Source: Colivivens sp963626085
GTDB taxonomy: Bacteria > Bacteroidota > Bacteroidia > Bacteroidales > Bacteroidaceae
Direction: 5' to 3'
Length of the DNA stretch: 53,437 nucleotides
Assembly (NCBI GenBank): GCA_963626085.1
Contig: CAVFVJ010000009.1
Span: 1-53,437, forward strand
Below are positions 32,901 to 42,043 of the stretch, piece after piece. Under the pieces are notes generated by a model that worked only from the letters and a program-made list of their open reading frames with translations, did no database searches and was not told where the DNA came from. The translations under genes were made by a program, and so were the position numbers. How positions within the stretch are numbered: position 1 is the stretch's first letter; every line of letters begins with the position of its first letter.

Positions 32901-35900
32901 GTCTACACGAGTCAACTGAACGACGGCAAACGCTACGGTGGTGACCTTGTGCTCAACCTTGGTGACATCAGTGAAGACGTACTGAAGGACGGAAAGAAAT
33001 TCTATGAGAGCGGACTGCCTGTCAGTGACGCCTCGTCAGTCTCTTATACTACGTGGGGAAAAGTGCCGAACGAGAAGAGTGTGGTCTATTCGTTCAGTAC
33101 AGAGAGCGGTGCGCGCCAGAAGCAGGACGTGGGACTCAACGGACTCTCGTCTGCGGAGGAACGTACTTACGGGGCTTATGCCAATTACTTGAACACCATC
33201 AAGTCGAAGGTGCGTCAGGAGGTGTACGACTCCATCTACAATGACCCGGCAGGCGACAACTACCATTATTTCCGTGGGTCGGACTACGACACGTACCACA
33301 CGTCTATCCTCGATAGGTACAAATACATAAACAACACGGAGGGCAACTCTCCGACATCCAGTGGAAGCGGTGAGTCGTACAGTACGGCTTACAAGACTAC
33401 TCCCGATGCAGAGGATATCAACCAGGACTACACGATGAACGAGTATGAGAACTTCTACAAATATGTTGTCAGTCTGCGACCGGAGGACATGACAGTTGGT
33501 AAGAACTTCATTGTGGACGAGAGAAAAACATCTGTGAGCTTGAGGAATGGTAAGAAGGAGGATGTTACGTGGTATCAGTTCCGCATTCCTGTGGAAGAGG
33601 GCACAGCCGTGGGCAGTATAAATGACATGAGTAGCATCCGTTTCATGCGTCTTTACTTGACAGACTTCGAGGAACCGGTAGTTTTGAGGTTCGCTTCCTT
33701 CGACCTCGTGGGCGGTGAGTGGCGCAACTACTCAAAGGCTCTGTACACAGGCGACAAGCCTAGTACGAGCGGTACACTGGAGACGGCAGCGGTCAATATA
33801 GAGGAGAACAACGACAAATCGCCTGTCAACTATGTGCTTCCTCCAGGAGTGACACGTGTGGTTGACCCGAACCAGCCACAACTCACGCAGGCGAATGAGC
33901 AGGCTCTTGCCATTACGGTGAAGAATCTCGCACCGGGTGACGCACGTGCAGTCTATAAGGACATGAACAAGGACTTGCGGAAGTACAAGCACATACAGAT
34001 GTTCGTACATGCCAATGCCCTGGAGGGCGACCAGAGTCTGCAGAATAATCAGATGAGTGTATTCGTGCGTTTGGGAAGTGACTACAAGAGCAACTACTAC
34101 GAATATGAGATTCCGCTGACACTTACTCCAGAGGGACGCTACGATACTTATACTACAGCCGGTTGCGAGGCTGTGTGGCCAGAGGCAAACATGCTGGATA
34201 TTGATTTCGACCTGCTGACTCAGGTGAAACATGCTCGTAATGTGGCGAGAGCCAACAACCAGGCGAGTTACACGCAACTCTATTACGAGTACGACCCTGA
34301 CCGACCGAACAACAAGGTGAGCGTGATGGGTAATCCGTCGCTCGGTGAGGTGAAGACCATGATGATAGGTGTGAGGAACAACGGTAACGTAATCAACTCT
34401 GTGGAGGTGTGGGTTAATGAACTGCGTCTGCAGGACTACAATAATGATGGTGGTTATGCGGCACAGGGCAACCTCAATGTACAGTTGTCGGACTTGGGTA
34501 GTGTCAATCTCACGGGGCATGTGGAGAGTGCTGGTTTCGGTGGACTGGAGGAAGGAATCTCCTCACGCCGCGACGACAACCTCTATGAATGGAGCGTCAC
34601 CACCAGTTTCGACCTCGGACGATTGTTCCCAGAGAAGTGGAAGTTCAGTCTTCCGCTCTATTATTCATACTCATGGCAGAAGGTGTCGCCCAAGTACAAT
34701 CCGTTCGATACGGACATGTTGCTGAAGGACGCACTCGATGAATGTGGAACTCGGGCAGAGCGCGACTCTCTGTCGAACCTTACGGAGACGATAGTGAGGA
34801 ACAAGAACTTCTCGTTGAGCAACTGGAAATCCAATTACCAGAGTCGTGTTCCGATGCCGTACGACCCAGCCAACTTCTCGTTCAGCTACTCCTACAGTCA
34901 ACAGTACAAGACTGGTGAGACTACCGTGTACGAGAACGATGAGAACTGGAAGTTCAATATGGGCTACAGTTATTCGCCTAAGTACAAGGCGTTGGAGCCG
35001 TTCAAGAATATCAAGGGTAAGTCGAAGTGGCTGGACCTCATCAAGGCGCAGAACCTCAGTTACCTGCCGCAGAGTATTCAGTTCAATACGGACATCACAC
35101 GTAGCTACTATGAGTTTCTGGAAAGGGACATCGATGCTGGCACGCAGTTGCCCGTCACATGGTCGCAGCAGTTCCTGTGGAACCGTCAGTTCTCCCTACG
35201 CTGGGACATCTTCAAGTCACTGAAACTACAGTACACGTCTGCCACGCACGCTGAGATTGAAGAGCCGTACACTCCTGTCAACAAAGACCTCTATCCCGAT
35301 GCATACGATGCGTGGAAGGACTCGGTGAAGACCAGTCTTGCCCATTTCGGACGGCCACTGACTTACTCTTCTTCATTCAATGGGTCATACTCGGTGCCGC
35401 TGAGTAAGATACCTGTACTCGACTGGATGACTCTCGACGGTAGCTATGCTAGCACATACGGGTGGAACCGTGGTACGGAGATGGAGGACGGCACATCACT
35501 GGGACATACTGCCAATACGTCGCGTACGGTGAACATCAACGGTAAGATCAATTTCGAGACTCTCTACAAGAAGTCGAAGTTCCTGAATGAAGTAAACCAA
35601 CGGTTCTCGTCGAACAAGAAGAAGACTGCCACGAACAAGAAGACTACAAAGTCTACTGCCAAGACTTCCAAGGACGCTGACGGCAAGGATAAGACTGCTG
35701 ACGGCAAGGATAGTAAGAATAGTGGTAACTCAGCGGCTCAGAGCAAAAACAAGAAGAAAAGTTTCACTAAGGAATACACTCTCAACGACTCTACTTATAC
35801 GGAGGTGAAGCACGGACAGAAAACTAAACGTATCATCGTGAAGGCGACGACCAAAGAGGGTAAGACGTATGAACTGAAGTACAAGAAGGTGGATGAGAAT

Positions 35901-37475
35901 ACCATAAGGGTGAAGAACCTCGACACCGCACAGGTGAAGATTACGGTGACTGCCAAAGACCCACTGGATGATAAGGGATGGTACAAGACCGTGCAGACTG
36001 TGGCGCGCGGACTGATGATGGTGCGCAATGCAAGTTTTACTTACCGCAATACCTACACTATGACTCTTCCGGGCTTTAAGACGGAGATAGGCGACGCATT
36101 TGGACAGAAGTCTGTCAACGGTATTCTGTCCCCAGGACTCGATTTCGCCTTCGGTGCCGTTGGCAACGGATATGTGGACAAGGCGGTGCGCAACGGATGG
36201 CTCATCCAGGGCGACTCGAATATAACAACGCCTGTGACCACCAATGCGACGGAGGACTTGCAGGTGAGGGTGACTCTCGAACCGTTGCGTGACTTGAAGG
36301 TGGACCTCAATGCAAGTCGTACTGTCAATAGGTCGAGGAGTATACAGTTCATGTATGACGGAATGCCGACAACCCAAAGCGGTAGTTTCAATATGACGGT
36401 GATAACTGCCAAGACAGCCTTCTCTGGTTCGGGAAACATAAATAATAACTACAGTTCCAAACCGTTCAATGACTTCCTCTCTAATATTCCAGTCATACAG
36501 GCGAGGGTGCAGAAACAGTATGAGAACTCTGTCTATCCAGTCGGGACAGGCAGTGGCTATGAGGGTAAAGTCTACGACCCTGCCAACGGTGAGGTTAATC
36601 AATACTCCGCAGACGTGCTTGTGCCTGCGTTCCTCGCAGCCTACACAGGAGGCAATGCGTCAAGCAGTAGCCTGGATATTTTCCCAACCATACTGAAGAT
36701 GATGCCCAACTGGAAGTTTACTTATAGTGGTCTGTCTAAGTTGGCTTGGTTCTCGCAGCGTTTCAAGAGTTTCAATGTCAACCATGCCTACAAAAGTGTC
36801 TACGCAGTCGGAGCGTACAACTCGTACACCAATTATATGGGCTATATGGATAATCTGGGCTTCATCCTTGATGTGACGTCTGGCAATCCGATTCCGAGCA
36901 GTATGTACAATATCAGCACTGTATCCATAACGGAGTCATTCTCCCCACTTATTGGTGTGGACATGACGTTCAATAGTGGGATGACTGCAAAATTGGAGTA
37001 CAAGAAGACCCGGTCACTCAACCTTAGTCTCACGTCTGTGGCTCTTACTGAGAACTATTCGAACGACATAGTCATTGGTCTGGGTTATAAACTGAAAGAC
37101 TTGAATCTCTTTGGAGCCAAGAGGATACAGTCTGGTCAACCCAAGAACAAGAAAAAGAACTCTAAGGATGAGAGTACAGCCAAGAGTACTAACACAAGAG
37201 TGGGAGGGGTGAGTCACGACCTGAACCTGCGTGTAGATTTTTCTTACCGTATGCAGAACGCCTTGAACCGAAACATACAGACAACTGTGACCACTGCCAC
37301 TAACGGAAGTACCGCTTACAAACTTGCCATCTCTGCCGACTATACGTTCAGTAGACTTCTGACACTTAGTGGCTATCTCGATTGGCAGAAGAACGTGCCG
37401 CTCGTCACTACAAGCTCATACCCGACGACAACGGCAGACTTCGGTATAAGTTGTAAATTCTCTCTAACAAGATAG
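29925..37475 (+). CDS. sprA: type IX secretion system outer-membrane translocon SprA/Sov
   Basis: 2516 aa, matching the giant SprA/Sov proteins (about 2400-2500 aa). SprA forms the 36-strand outer-membrane channel through which type IX cargo leaves the cell. The N-terminus is an uncleaved or cleaved signal (SLSFVIWTVALAVAVGAMS). Long beta-rich segments follow, ending in a TFSRLLTLSGYLDW...DFGISCKFSLTR barrel terminus. Residues ~1895-1945 are a lysine/serine/threonine-rich low-complexity insertion, and a shorter one lies near 2405. No cargo with a clear type IX C-terminal signal is seen in this window. The gene follows ruvA, and a conserved hypothetical begins 2 bp after its stop. Confidence 0.96.
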   Translation: MKTKKKLSLSFVIWTVALAVAVGAMSDASVVAFFTSSGSVRSENRSLPTVQAVDTATRVKVKKTDYPAGETPVETSMDLANPDNLKQDVGEYDEKTGYYRVGTKLGDNYLSAPYLMTPEEYIRWNSRKVLNEYFRQRNDSLFSRKGKDEFDFTDMHFDLGPAEKIFGPGGVRIKTQGSAELKMGVNYQFTDNPSLAERNRKTTEFDFDEKINLNVNASIGDKMSFSLGYNTDASFDFDSKNLKLSYEGKEDEIVKLLEAGNVTFPSNNSLVRGAQSLFGIRTDLQFGKLNLQTVVSQKKSKSTSVSSTGGAQLNSFEIEACNYDENTHFFLSQYFRDTYNQACSTLPTITSGVNITRIEIWVTNTSGATENTRDIIGFVDLGESSKISNDMWTGLGQSVPQNSSNNLYSTMSNDYSSARNIDQTSTVLEANGLKGGVDYEKVENARLLSSSEYTLNSYLGYVSLSSALRSNSVLAVAYEYTYGGNTYQVGEFSSNIKDNDQALFVKLLKNTSNSPKMGNWDLMMKNVYSLNAQSLQKEKFRLDIKYLSDTTGVYLSYIPENNFKNTTLLKMMNLDRLDDNLKTNPNGKYDYIDGYTVLASKGKVIFPVVEPFGDWLATKLVDETLVNKYCYFELYDSTKTVAKQIAEKNKFMLTGEYKGSSGSQIYLGQDYIPQGSVVVTAGGVTLTEGSDYTVDYSTGYVTIINQSIIDAGTNVSVSMESQEAYSLMRKTMLGVNWTYDFSKNFQLGGTYMRLTEQPQTTKVTMGSEPLNNTLWGLSMNWKQNSQWLTNMIDRLPFIEAIQPSSINFTGEFAQLIAGKAKGVQSNASYLDDFEETKRAYDYSTPSAWMLSSTPADMDYGTLSDSVLYGYNRARLAWYTIDPLFTRRSSSLTPAHIKNDLDQLSNHYVREVYVREVYPNRDVNQGESNTLSILNLAYYPNERGPYNLDPDVDVNGHLNDPAKRWGGMMRKIDVSDFETSNIQYVEFWLLDPFVYTSQLNDGKRYGGDLVLNLGDISEDVLKDGKKFYESGLPVSDASSVSYTTWGKVPNEKSVVYSFSTESGARQKQDVGLNGLSSAEERTYGAYANYLNTIKSKVRQEVYDSIYNDPAGDNYHYFRGSDYDTYHTSILDRYKYINNTEGNSPTSSGSGESYSTAYKTTPDAEDINQDYTMNEYENFYKYVVSLRPEDMTVGKNFIVDERKTSVSLRNGKKEDVTWYQFRIPVEEGTAVGSINDMSSIRFMRLYLTDFEEPVVLRFASFDLVGGEWRNYSKALYTGDKPSTSGTLETAAVNIEENNDKSPVNYVLPPGVTRVVDPNQPQLTQANEQALAITVKNLAPGDARAVYKDMNKDLRKYKHIQMFVHANALEGDQSLQNNQMSVFVRLGSDYKSNYYEYEIPLTLTPEGRYDTYTTAGCEAVWPEANMLDIDFDLLTQVKHARNVARANNQASYTQLYYEYDPDRPNNKVSVMGNPSLGEVKTMMIGVRNNGNVINSVEVWVNELRLQDYNNDGGYAAQGNLNVQLSDLGSVNLTGHVESAGFGGLEEGISSRRDDNLYEWSVTTSFDLGRLFPEKWKFSLPLYYSYSWQKVSPKYNPFDTDMLLKDALDECGTRAERDSLSNLTETIVRNKNFSLSNWKSNYQSRVPMPYDPANFSFSYSYSQQYKTGETTVYENDENWKFNMGYSYSPKYKALEPFKNIKGKSKWLDLIKAQNLSYLPQSIQFNTDITRSYYEFLERDIDAGTQLPVTWSQQFLWNRQFSLRWDIFKSLKLQYTSATHAEIEEPYTPVNKDLYPDAYDAWKDSVKTSLAHFGRPLTYSSSFNGSYSVPLSKIPVLDWMTLDGSYASTYGWNRGTEMEDGTSLGHTANTSRTVNINGKINFETLYKKSKFLNEVNQRFSSNKKKTATNKKTTKSTAKTSKDADGKDKTADGKDSKNSGNSAAQSKNKKKSFTKEYTLNDSTYTEVKHGQKTKRIIVKATTKEGKTYELKYKKVDENTIRVKNLDTAQVKITVTAKDPLDDKGWYKTVQTVARGLMMVRNASFTYRNTYTMTLPGFKTEIGDAFGQKSVNGILSPGLDFAFGAVGNGYVDKAVRNGWLIQGDSNITTPVTTNATEDLQVRVTLEPLRDLKVDLNASRTVNRSRSIQFMYDGMPTTQSGSFNMTVITAKTAFSGSGNINNNYSSKPFNDFLSNIPVIQARVQKQYENSVYPVGTGSGYEGKVYDPANGEVNQYSADVLVPAFLAAYTGGNASSSSLDIFPTILKMMPNWKFTYSGLSKLAWFSQRFKSFNVNHAYKSVYAVGAYNSYTNYMGYMDNLGFILDVTSGNPIPSSMYNISTVSITESFSPLIGVDMTFNSGMTAKLEYKKTRSLNLSLTSVALTENYSNDIVIGLGYKLKDLNLFGAKRIQSGQPKNKKKNSKDESTAKSTNTRVGGVSHDLNLRVDFSYRMQNALNRNIQTTVTTATNGSTAYKLAISADYTFSRLLTLSGYLDWQKNVPLVTTSSYPTTTADFGISCKFSLTR

Positions 37476-37477
37476 TT

Positions 37478-38173
37478 ATGACTAACGGGATTACGATACG
37501 GACATTGATAGAGTCAAAGGACTGGGCTGGACTGGGCAATCTGTTCGCACGCCAGTCGAATGCAGACTTTAGAAGGACAGAGTCTCTGGTTCGGGAATCA
37601 GTGATGCCGTACCTGTCGAACGATGATTTCTGGGATACTTACATGCACTTGATGATGTTCCGGCGTCAGTCTTTCCTCGCTTGCATCTGCTCCATAGGCG
37701 AACTTGCCAAGACTGGCAGACTGGACTTCAGTAGCCAGAAGGCAGTAGAACTGGCGCAATGGATGAGGCTGACATCTCCAGAGTCCGAGGCTAAGGTAGT
37801 GAGGATGGCTGTGCCGTTGCTTGTGACTGGTGAGCAGATACTCTCTCTCTTCCACCTGTTCAGTTTTACAGATGAGAAAAGTAAGGTTGCGGTGTTGGTG
37901 AAGGAGACTTCTCCTCATGCTTATTACGCATTGTTCGAAACACTGAAACAAGTACTGGACGACAGTCAACTATTGCGTGCCGCTTGTCTTGCGGTAATGA
38001 GGAAAAGCGATGACCTTTCGTTCAACATGGCAAGTATATTGAAGAGTTACTTCGGACTGGACGATATCAGAAGCTCGTTCTCATTGCGCATAGAACCATA
38101 CGAACTGAGCTTCATCGACAGGTCGTACGAGAATTTCTTGTGTGTTTTGTATGGCAAACGGCCGCAGATGTGA
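37478..38173 (+). CDS. conserved hypothetical protein, coupled to sprA
   Basis: 231 aa, no signal peptide and no membrane segment. It is almost entirely helical, with a repeat-like rhythm (LFARQSNADFRR, FRRQSFLACICSIGELAK, VRMAVPLLVTGEQILSL), which could be a HEAT- or TPR-like solenoid, though I recognise no family. Its ATG comes 2 bp after the sprA stop, so translation is probably coupled. It may be a cytosolic factor unrelated to secretion; position alone links it to SprA. Confidence 0.75.
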   Translation: MTNGITIRTLIESKDWAGLGNLFARQSNADFRRTESLVRESVMPYLSNDDFWDTYMHLMMFRRQSFLACICSIGELAKTGRLDFSSQKAVELAQWMRLTSPESEAKVVRMAVPLLVTGEQILSLFHLFSFTDEKSKVAVLVKETSPHAYYALFETLKQVLDDSQLLRAACLAVMRKSDDLSFNMASILKSYFGLDDIRSSFSLRIEPYELSFIDRSYENFLCVLYGKRPQM

Positions 38174-38203
38174 TAATTACATTATAAAATAGGAGAAAAG
38201 AAT

Positions 38204-39430
38204 ATGTGTCTTACATTGTATGAACTCAACTTGCAAGTTAAGGCGGTCGTCGAAGACTGTTTCTGTGAACCAGTATGGATTCAGGCAGAACTCAGCTCTG
38301 TGTCTGAACGTAGCCCTCACTGCTATCTTGAATTTGTACAGAAGTCTGAACGCGGAAACACTTTCATTGCCAAGGCAAGAGGACATGTGTGGGGGAATCG
38401 TTGGGCGGTGTTGCGGCGTTACTTTGAGCAGACAACGGGCCAACAGTTGAGTGCTGGCATGCAGGTGATGGTACAGGTGGAGGTCACATTCCATGAACAG
38501 TATGGTTTCTCTCTTAATGTGGTCGACATCAACCCGACCTATACTTTAGGTGATATTGCCCGTCGACGACAGGAGATAATGCGTAGGTTGGAAGAAGAGG
38601 GGGTGGTCAACCTTAATAAAGAACTGGAATTGCCACGGTTGGTACAGCGTGTAGCGGTCATTTCGTCGGAGGGTGCCGCTGGCTGGGGTGACTTCTTGAA
38701 TCAACTGCAAAACAATGCCTACGGATTGGCGTATGAAGTGAGGCTCTTTCCAGCCGTGATGCAGGGGGAGCGTGTTGAACAATCGGTCATTGACGCACTG
38801 GACAATATAGCAGCTGAATTGGAGCGCTGGGATGTGGTGGTGATTGTCCGTGGTGGCGGTGCCACGTCTGACCTTACAGGGTTCGACAATTTGCGGTTGG
38901 CTGAGAACGTGGCTAACTTCCCTCTTCCCATTATCACGGGTATAGGACATGAGAGGGATGATACGGTGATAGATATGATTAGTCATACACGAGTTAAGAC
39001 CCCTACGGCAGCTGCAGAGTTTATCATTCAATTGGGAGTGGAGCAACTGACGCTGCTTGACGCTCTGAGACAGTCGCTTACGGAGGGTGTGCTAAACCGT
39101 CTACATAAGGAAGAACTGCGTCTGGAGAATATTGTCGGTAATTTGCCCTCTTTGGTGCGACTCTTCAGTGCCACCCAGCGTCACATACTCATGGACATGA
39201 GTGTAAGTCTGCGCAATTTCGTCAAGTCCTTGTTGGAAGAGAAACGCCATCGGTTGAGGCTATGTGCAGTCCAGATGGACGGAGCAGATCCAGCCCACTT
39301 GTTGAAGTTGGGATTCAGTGTGACGCGGTTCAATGGTAAGGCAGTACGTGATGCGTCATTGCTTGCAGTTGGAGATGAACTTGAAATAACATTAGAGAAA
39401 GGAACGGTTAAATCGGTTGTAAAAGAATAA
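38204..39430 (+). CDS. xseA: exodeoxyribonuclease VII large subunit
   Basis: 408 aa. With XseB it degrades single-stranded DNA to oligonucleotides. An N-terminal OB fold (WIQAELSSVSERSPHCYLEF) is followed by the catalytic core with VAVISSEGAAGWGDFLNQL, VVVIVRGGGATSDLTGFDNLRLAENVANFPLPIITGIGHERDDTVID and VKTPTAAAEF. A long coiled-coil-like helical region occupies residues ~280-360. It lies 30 bp after the hypothetical and 6 bp before xseB. Confidence 0.95.
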   Translation: MCLTLYELNLQVKAVVEDCFCEPVWIQAELSSVSERSPHCYLEFVQKSERGNTFIAKARGHVWGNRWAVLRRYFEQTTGQQLSAGMQVMVQVEVTFHEQYGFSLNVVDINPTYTLGDIARRRQEIMRRLEEEGVVNLNKELELPRLVQRVAVISSEGAAGWGDFLNQLQNNAYGLAYEVRLFPAVMQGERVEQSVIDALDNIAAELERWDVVVIVRGGGATSDLTGFDNLRLAENVANFPLPIITGIGHERDDTVIDMISHTRVKTPTAAAEFIIQLGVEQLTLLDALRQSLTEGVLNRLHKEELRLENIVGNLPSLVRLFSATQRHILMDMSVSLRNFVKSLLEEKRHRLRLCAVQMDGADPAHLLKLGFSVTRFNGKAVRDASLLAVGDELEITLEKGTVKSVVKE

Positions 39431-39436
39431 ATAGCT

Positions 39437-39625
39437 ATGGATGATAATATGACATACGAAACGGCAATGGCGAAGTTGGAGGCGATTGTCAAGGAGATAG
39501 GTTCGGGTAACATCGGCGTCGACGAACTGGCGGATAAGTTGAAGGAAGCCAAATCACTACTGGCGTTCTGTGAGAAAAGACTGAAACAGACAGAGAGTGA
39601 CGTGGATATGATGCTGGAAAAATAA
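39437..39625 (+). CDS. xseB: exodeoxyribonuclease VII small subunit
   Basis: 62 aa, normal for XseB. It matches the family in MTYETAMAKLEAIVKEIGSG and in the second helix (DELADKLKEAKSLLAFCEKRLKQTE). It lies 6 bp after xseA, so the two are co-expressed. Confidence 0.93.
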   Translation: MDDNMTYETAMAKLEAIVKEIGSGNIGVDELADKLKEAKSLLAFCEKRLKQTESDVDMMLEK

Positions 39626-39745
39626 CCACGTTCCAGTTGTTTCCATATAGTGATTTGTTTGTAATGCAGGGATAACACCCGTCGTGTTCAAGTGCAGTCT
39701 TGGTGTTGCTCAATGCAAATTAATAATAAAAAGGTGTTGGTGGGT

Positions 39746-39776
39746 TTTGTCGGGTCAAATAAAATTGTTACCTTTG
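39746..39776 (+). promoter_or_regulatory. ndk promoter
   Basis: TTTG (39746-39749), a 19-nt spacer and TACCTTTG (39769-39776) match the consensus. The leader is about 50 nt. Confidence 0.75.
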
Positions 39777-39832
39777 CCTCGATTAGTGATAAATCATCAC
39801 GGGTCAGATTGTTAATTTTGTAAACGGACACG

Positions 39833-40294
39833 ATGGAGAAAACCCTTGTAATACTCAAACCGAGTGCAGTGCAGAGAGCGTTGGTCGGTGAGGTGACGGC
39901 TAGATTTGAACGTAAAGGTCTCAGACTATGCGGAATGAAGATGATGCAGTTGACAGATGAGATACTTGACCAACACTACGCTCATTTGGCTTCTAAACCG
40001 TTCTTCCAGCGTATTAAGGACTCAATGATGGCTGCTCCGGTCGTGTGTTGTTGCTATGAGGGAGTTGACGCTGTTGAGACAGTTCGTACGATGACGGGCA
40101 GTACCAATGGACGGAAGGCTGCTCCTGGGACCATACGCGGTGACTATGGAATGAGTTTCCAAGAAAATATCATCCATACATCCGACTCTCCTGAAAATGC
40201 GGTGGCAGAACTTGCTCGATTCTTCAAACCAGAGGAAATCTTCGACTACAAGCCTGCCTCATTCCAATTCCTTTACGCAAATGATGAATATTAG
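39833..40294 (+). CDS. ndk: nucleoside diphosphate kinase
   Basis: 153 aa. It transfers the terminal phosphate from NTPs to NDPs through a phospho-histidine. The catalytic residue is His115 in ENIIHTSDSP. TLVILKPSAVQRALVGE and GSTNGRKAAPGTIRGDYG are family motifs. The length is slightly above the 140-aa minimum, with a small insertion typical of Bacteroidetes enzymes. It has its own promoter at 39746-39776. Confidence 0.95.
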   Translation: MEKTLVILKPSAVQRALVGEVTARFERKGLRLCGMKMMQLTDEILDQHYAHLASKPFFQRIKDSMMAAPVVCCCYEGVDAVETVRTMTGSTNGRKAAPGTIRGDYGMSFQENIIHTSDSPENAVAELARFFKPEEIFDYKPASFQFLYANDEY

Positions 40295-40371
40295 ACTGCG
40301 TACATGGGAAATACACAAGAACTAAACCAAATAGGCATGTAGGTGTCTATCTCTTATAAGAACTATATACT

Positions 40372-41364
40372 ATGCTGGGATTTTTGAAAACTATAACATT
40401 GGTTGCCTTGACGATGACATCGTACCACGCCTCTGCCCAAGACATGTTGGCAAACAGAGCTCCGTCAGACAGGAAACTGACAGATTTGAAGGCAATCAAG
40501 ATTAACAATACTTCCGCCTTTGTTGACCTCCACAATCCGGCAGGCAGCATCTATTCCACTTGGGATAACAAGTCTGCGCTGGTTGCTCCAGGCGTGTTGC
40601 CTCCAAATTACAAGGTGGATTTGAGGGAGTTTGCCATGCCTACTCCAAGCAGGAAGATTACATCGAGATATGGTGCCAGATGGGGCGGTCAGCACAGAGG
40701 TATCGACATCAAGGTCTATACAGGTGACACCATCTATGCTGCTTTTGATGGTAAGGTGAGGATAACAAAATACAATGCTGGCGGATGGGGCTATTACGTG
40801 GTTATACGTCATCCGAACGGATTGGAGACTCTTTATGGGCACTTGAGTAAGCAGCTGGTGAAAGAAGACCAGATTGTACGTGCCGGACAGCCGATAGGAC
40901 TGGGCGGTAGTACGGGTAGGTCTTCAGGTTCACACCTTCATTTCGAAACTCGTCTGTTGGGTAAGGCAATAGATCCTGCGAAGATGTTTGATTTCGAGTC
41001 ACAGGATGTTACGGGAGACTTCTATGTGGTGAACACTGGAAGAATCCAAAATTCTAAAACAGCGGTTGTCGCAAGCGCACTGACGGATGAGTGTGACGAT
41101 GATCAAGATGACAGCTTCTCTTTGGCTTTACCTGACATGAAGCAGTCGAATGCGACTCGCGACAGTCAGTCGTCCACATCCAAGAACCATTCCACCTCTA
41201 GTGCAGAAACTATGCGGGGAGAGGCAACATATATCGTGAAGGACGGTGATAACCTCTATCGCATAGCCGTCAATCATGGTTTGACACTGAGTCAGTTGTG
41301 TAAATTGAACGGTTTGAAGCCCAATAGTAACATAACGCGTGGACAGGTGCTGAAGTGCCGTTAG
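40372..41364 (+). CDS. exported M23 peptidoglycan endopeptidase with LysM domain
   Basis: 330 aa. The signal peptide ends near YHASAQ. The M23 (LytM) domain has the zinc residues His108 and Asp112 (HRGIDIK) and the active-site histidines His157 (YGHLS) and His190 (SHLHFE). A Ser/Asp-rich linker (about 235-283) leads to a C-terminal LysM domain (ATYIVKDGDNLYRIAVNHGL) that would bind peptidoglycan. All active-site residues are intact, so it should cut peptide cross-links rather than act as a non-catalytic activator. A good terminator follows (41408-41435). Confidence 0.94.
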   Translation: MLGFLKTITLVALTMTSYHASAQDMLANRAPSDRKLTDLKAIKINNTSAFVDLHNPAGSIYSTWDNKSALVAPGVLPPNYKVDLREFAMPTPSRKITSRYGARWGGQHRGIDIKVYTGDTIYAAFDGKVRITKYNAGGWGYYVVIRHPNGLETLYGHLSKQLVKEDQIVRAGQPIGLGGSTGRSSGSHLHFETRLLGKAIDPAKMFDFESQDVTGDFYVVNTGRIQNSKTAVVASALTDECDDDQDDSFSLALPDMKQSNATRDSQSSTSKNHSTSSAETMRGEATYIVKDGDNLYRIAVNHGLTLSQLCKLNGLKPNSNITRGQVLKCR

Positions 41365-41407
41365 TTGACAGTTGTGTGTGGCATAATGCCATGGCTATAC
41401 ATATTTT

Positions 41408-41435
41408 AATGCCCAGACCATTTGGTTTGGGCATT
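41408..41435 (+). terminator. intrinsic terminator after the M23 gene
   Basis: AATGCCCAGACC and GGTTTGGGCATT form a 12-bp stem with one G-T wobble and a 3-4-nt loop, followed by ATTATTTTG. It ends right where the next promoter begins. Confidence 0.75.
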
Positions 41436-41440
41436 ATTAT

Positions 41441-41471
41441 TTTGTCGTAACAATAAAATGTCTTACCTTTG
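41441..41471 (+). promoter_or_regulatory. promoter of the DUF1599-tpiA-folE-dnaG cluster
   Basis: TTTG (41441-41444), a 19-nt spacer and TACCTTTG (41464-41471). The expected leader before the ATG at 41483 is only about 5 nt, so the mRNA may be nearly leaderless. Confidence 0.75.
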
Positions 41472-41482
41472 CCTTTAAATCG

Positions 41483-42028
41483 ATGAATATGGATACTCCA
41501 GTACAATTTGAGGAAGAGATGGCTAAATGCCGTGACGTGTTTTCGAAGAAACTGTCTGACTATGGTGCTTCATGGCGTATATTGCGTCCTTCTTCAGTTA
41601 CTGATCAGATATTGATAAAGGCGAAGCGTATACGTAGCCTTGAGGTTAAGGGAGTATCGCTGGTTGGTGAGGGGATTTATCCCGAGTTTCAGGCGATAGT
41701 CAATTACGGTATTGTCGGTCTGATTCAACTGGAGAAAGGATATACGGACAGGGTGGACATGACTGTAGATGAGGCGATGGCGTATTACGACAAATACGCT
41801 AAGGCTGCGTTGGAACTCATGCTCAAGAAAAACCATGATTATGATGAGGCGTGGCGTTCCATGCGAGTTAGTTCATATACCGACTTGATCCTCCAGAAAT
41901 TGAACCGTACAAAAGAGATAGAGGGTCATGACGGCAAGACTCTGGTGTCTGAAGGTATCGACGCCAATTACCTGGACATGATCAACTACTCTGTCTTTGG
42001 ACTGATAAAACTGGATTTCGGTGAATGA
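41483..42028 (+). CDS. DUF1599 domain-containing protein
   Basis: 181 aa built from two copies of the DUF1599 unit. KKLSDYGASWRILRPSSVTDQILIKAKRIR in the first half matches KKNHDYDEAWRSMRVSSYTDLILQKLNR in the second, each followed by an EGI...INY segment. The function of DUF1599 is not known; it is almost always found beside a DoxX-like protein and tpiA in Bacteroidetes, as here. A second Met at 41489 could be the start. Confidence 0.9.
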   Translation: MNMDTPVQFEEEMAKCRDVFSKKLSDYGASWRILRPSSVTDQILIKAKRIRSLEVKGVSLVGEGIYPEFQAIVNYGIVGLIQLEKGYTDRVDMTVDEAMAYYDKYAKAALELMLKKNHDYDEAWRSMRVSSYTDLILQKLNRTKEIEGHDGKTLVSEGIDANYLDMINYSVFGLIKLDFGE

Positions 42029-42043
42029 AAACCATGTGACGAG

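Noticed and set aside
33732..34520. 262-codon minus-strand frame inside sprA
   Set aside because: Antisense shadow of sprA; codon-bias artefact.
35730..36602. 290-codon minus-strand frame inside sprA
   Set aside because: Fully antisense to SprA barrel sequence; no family motif and no promoter.
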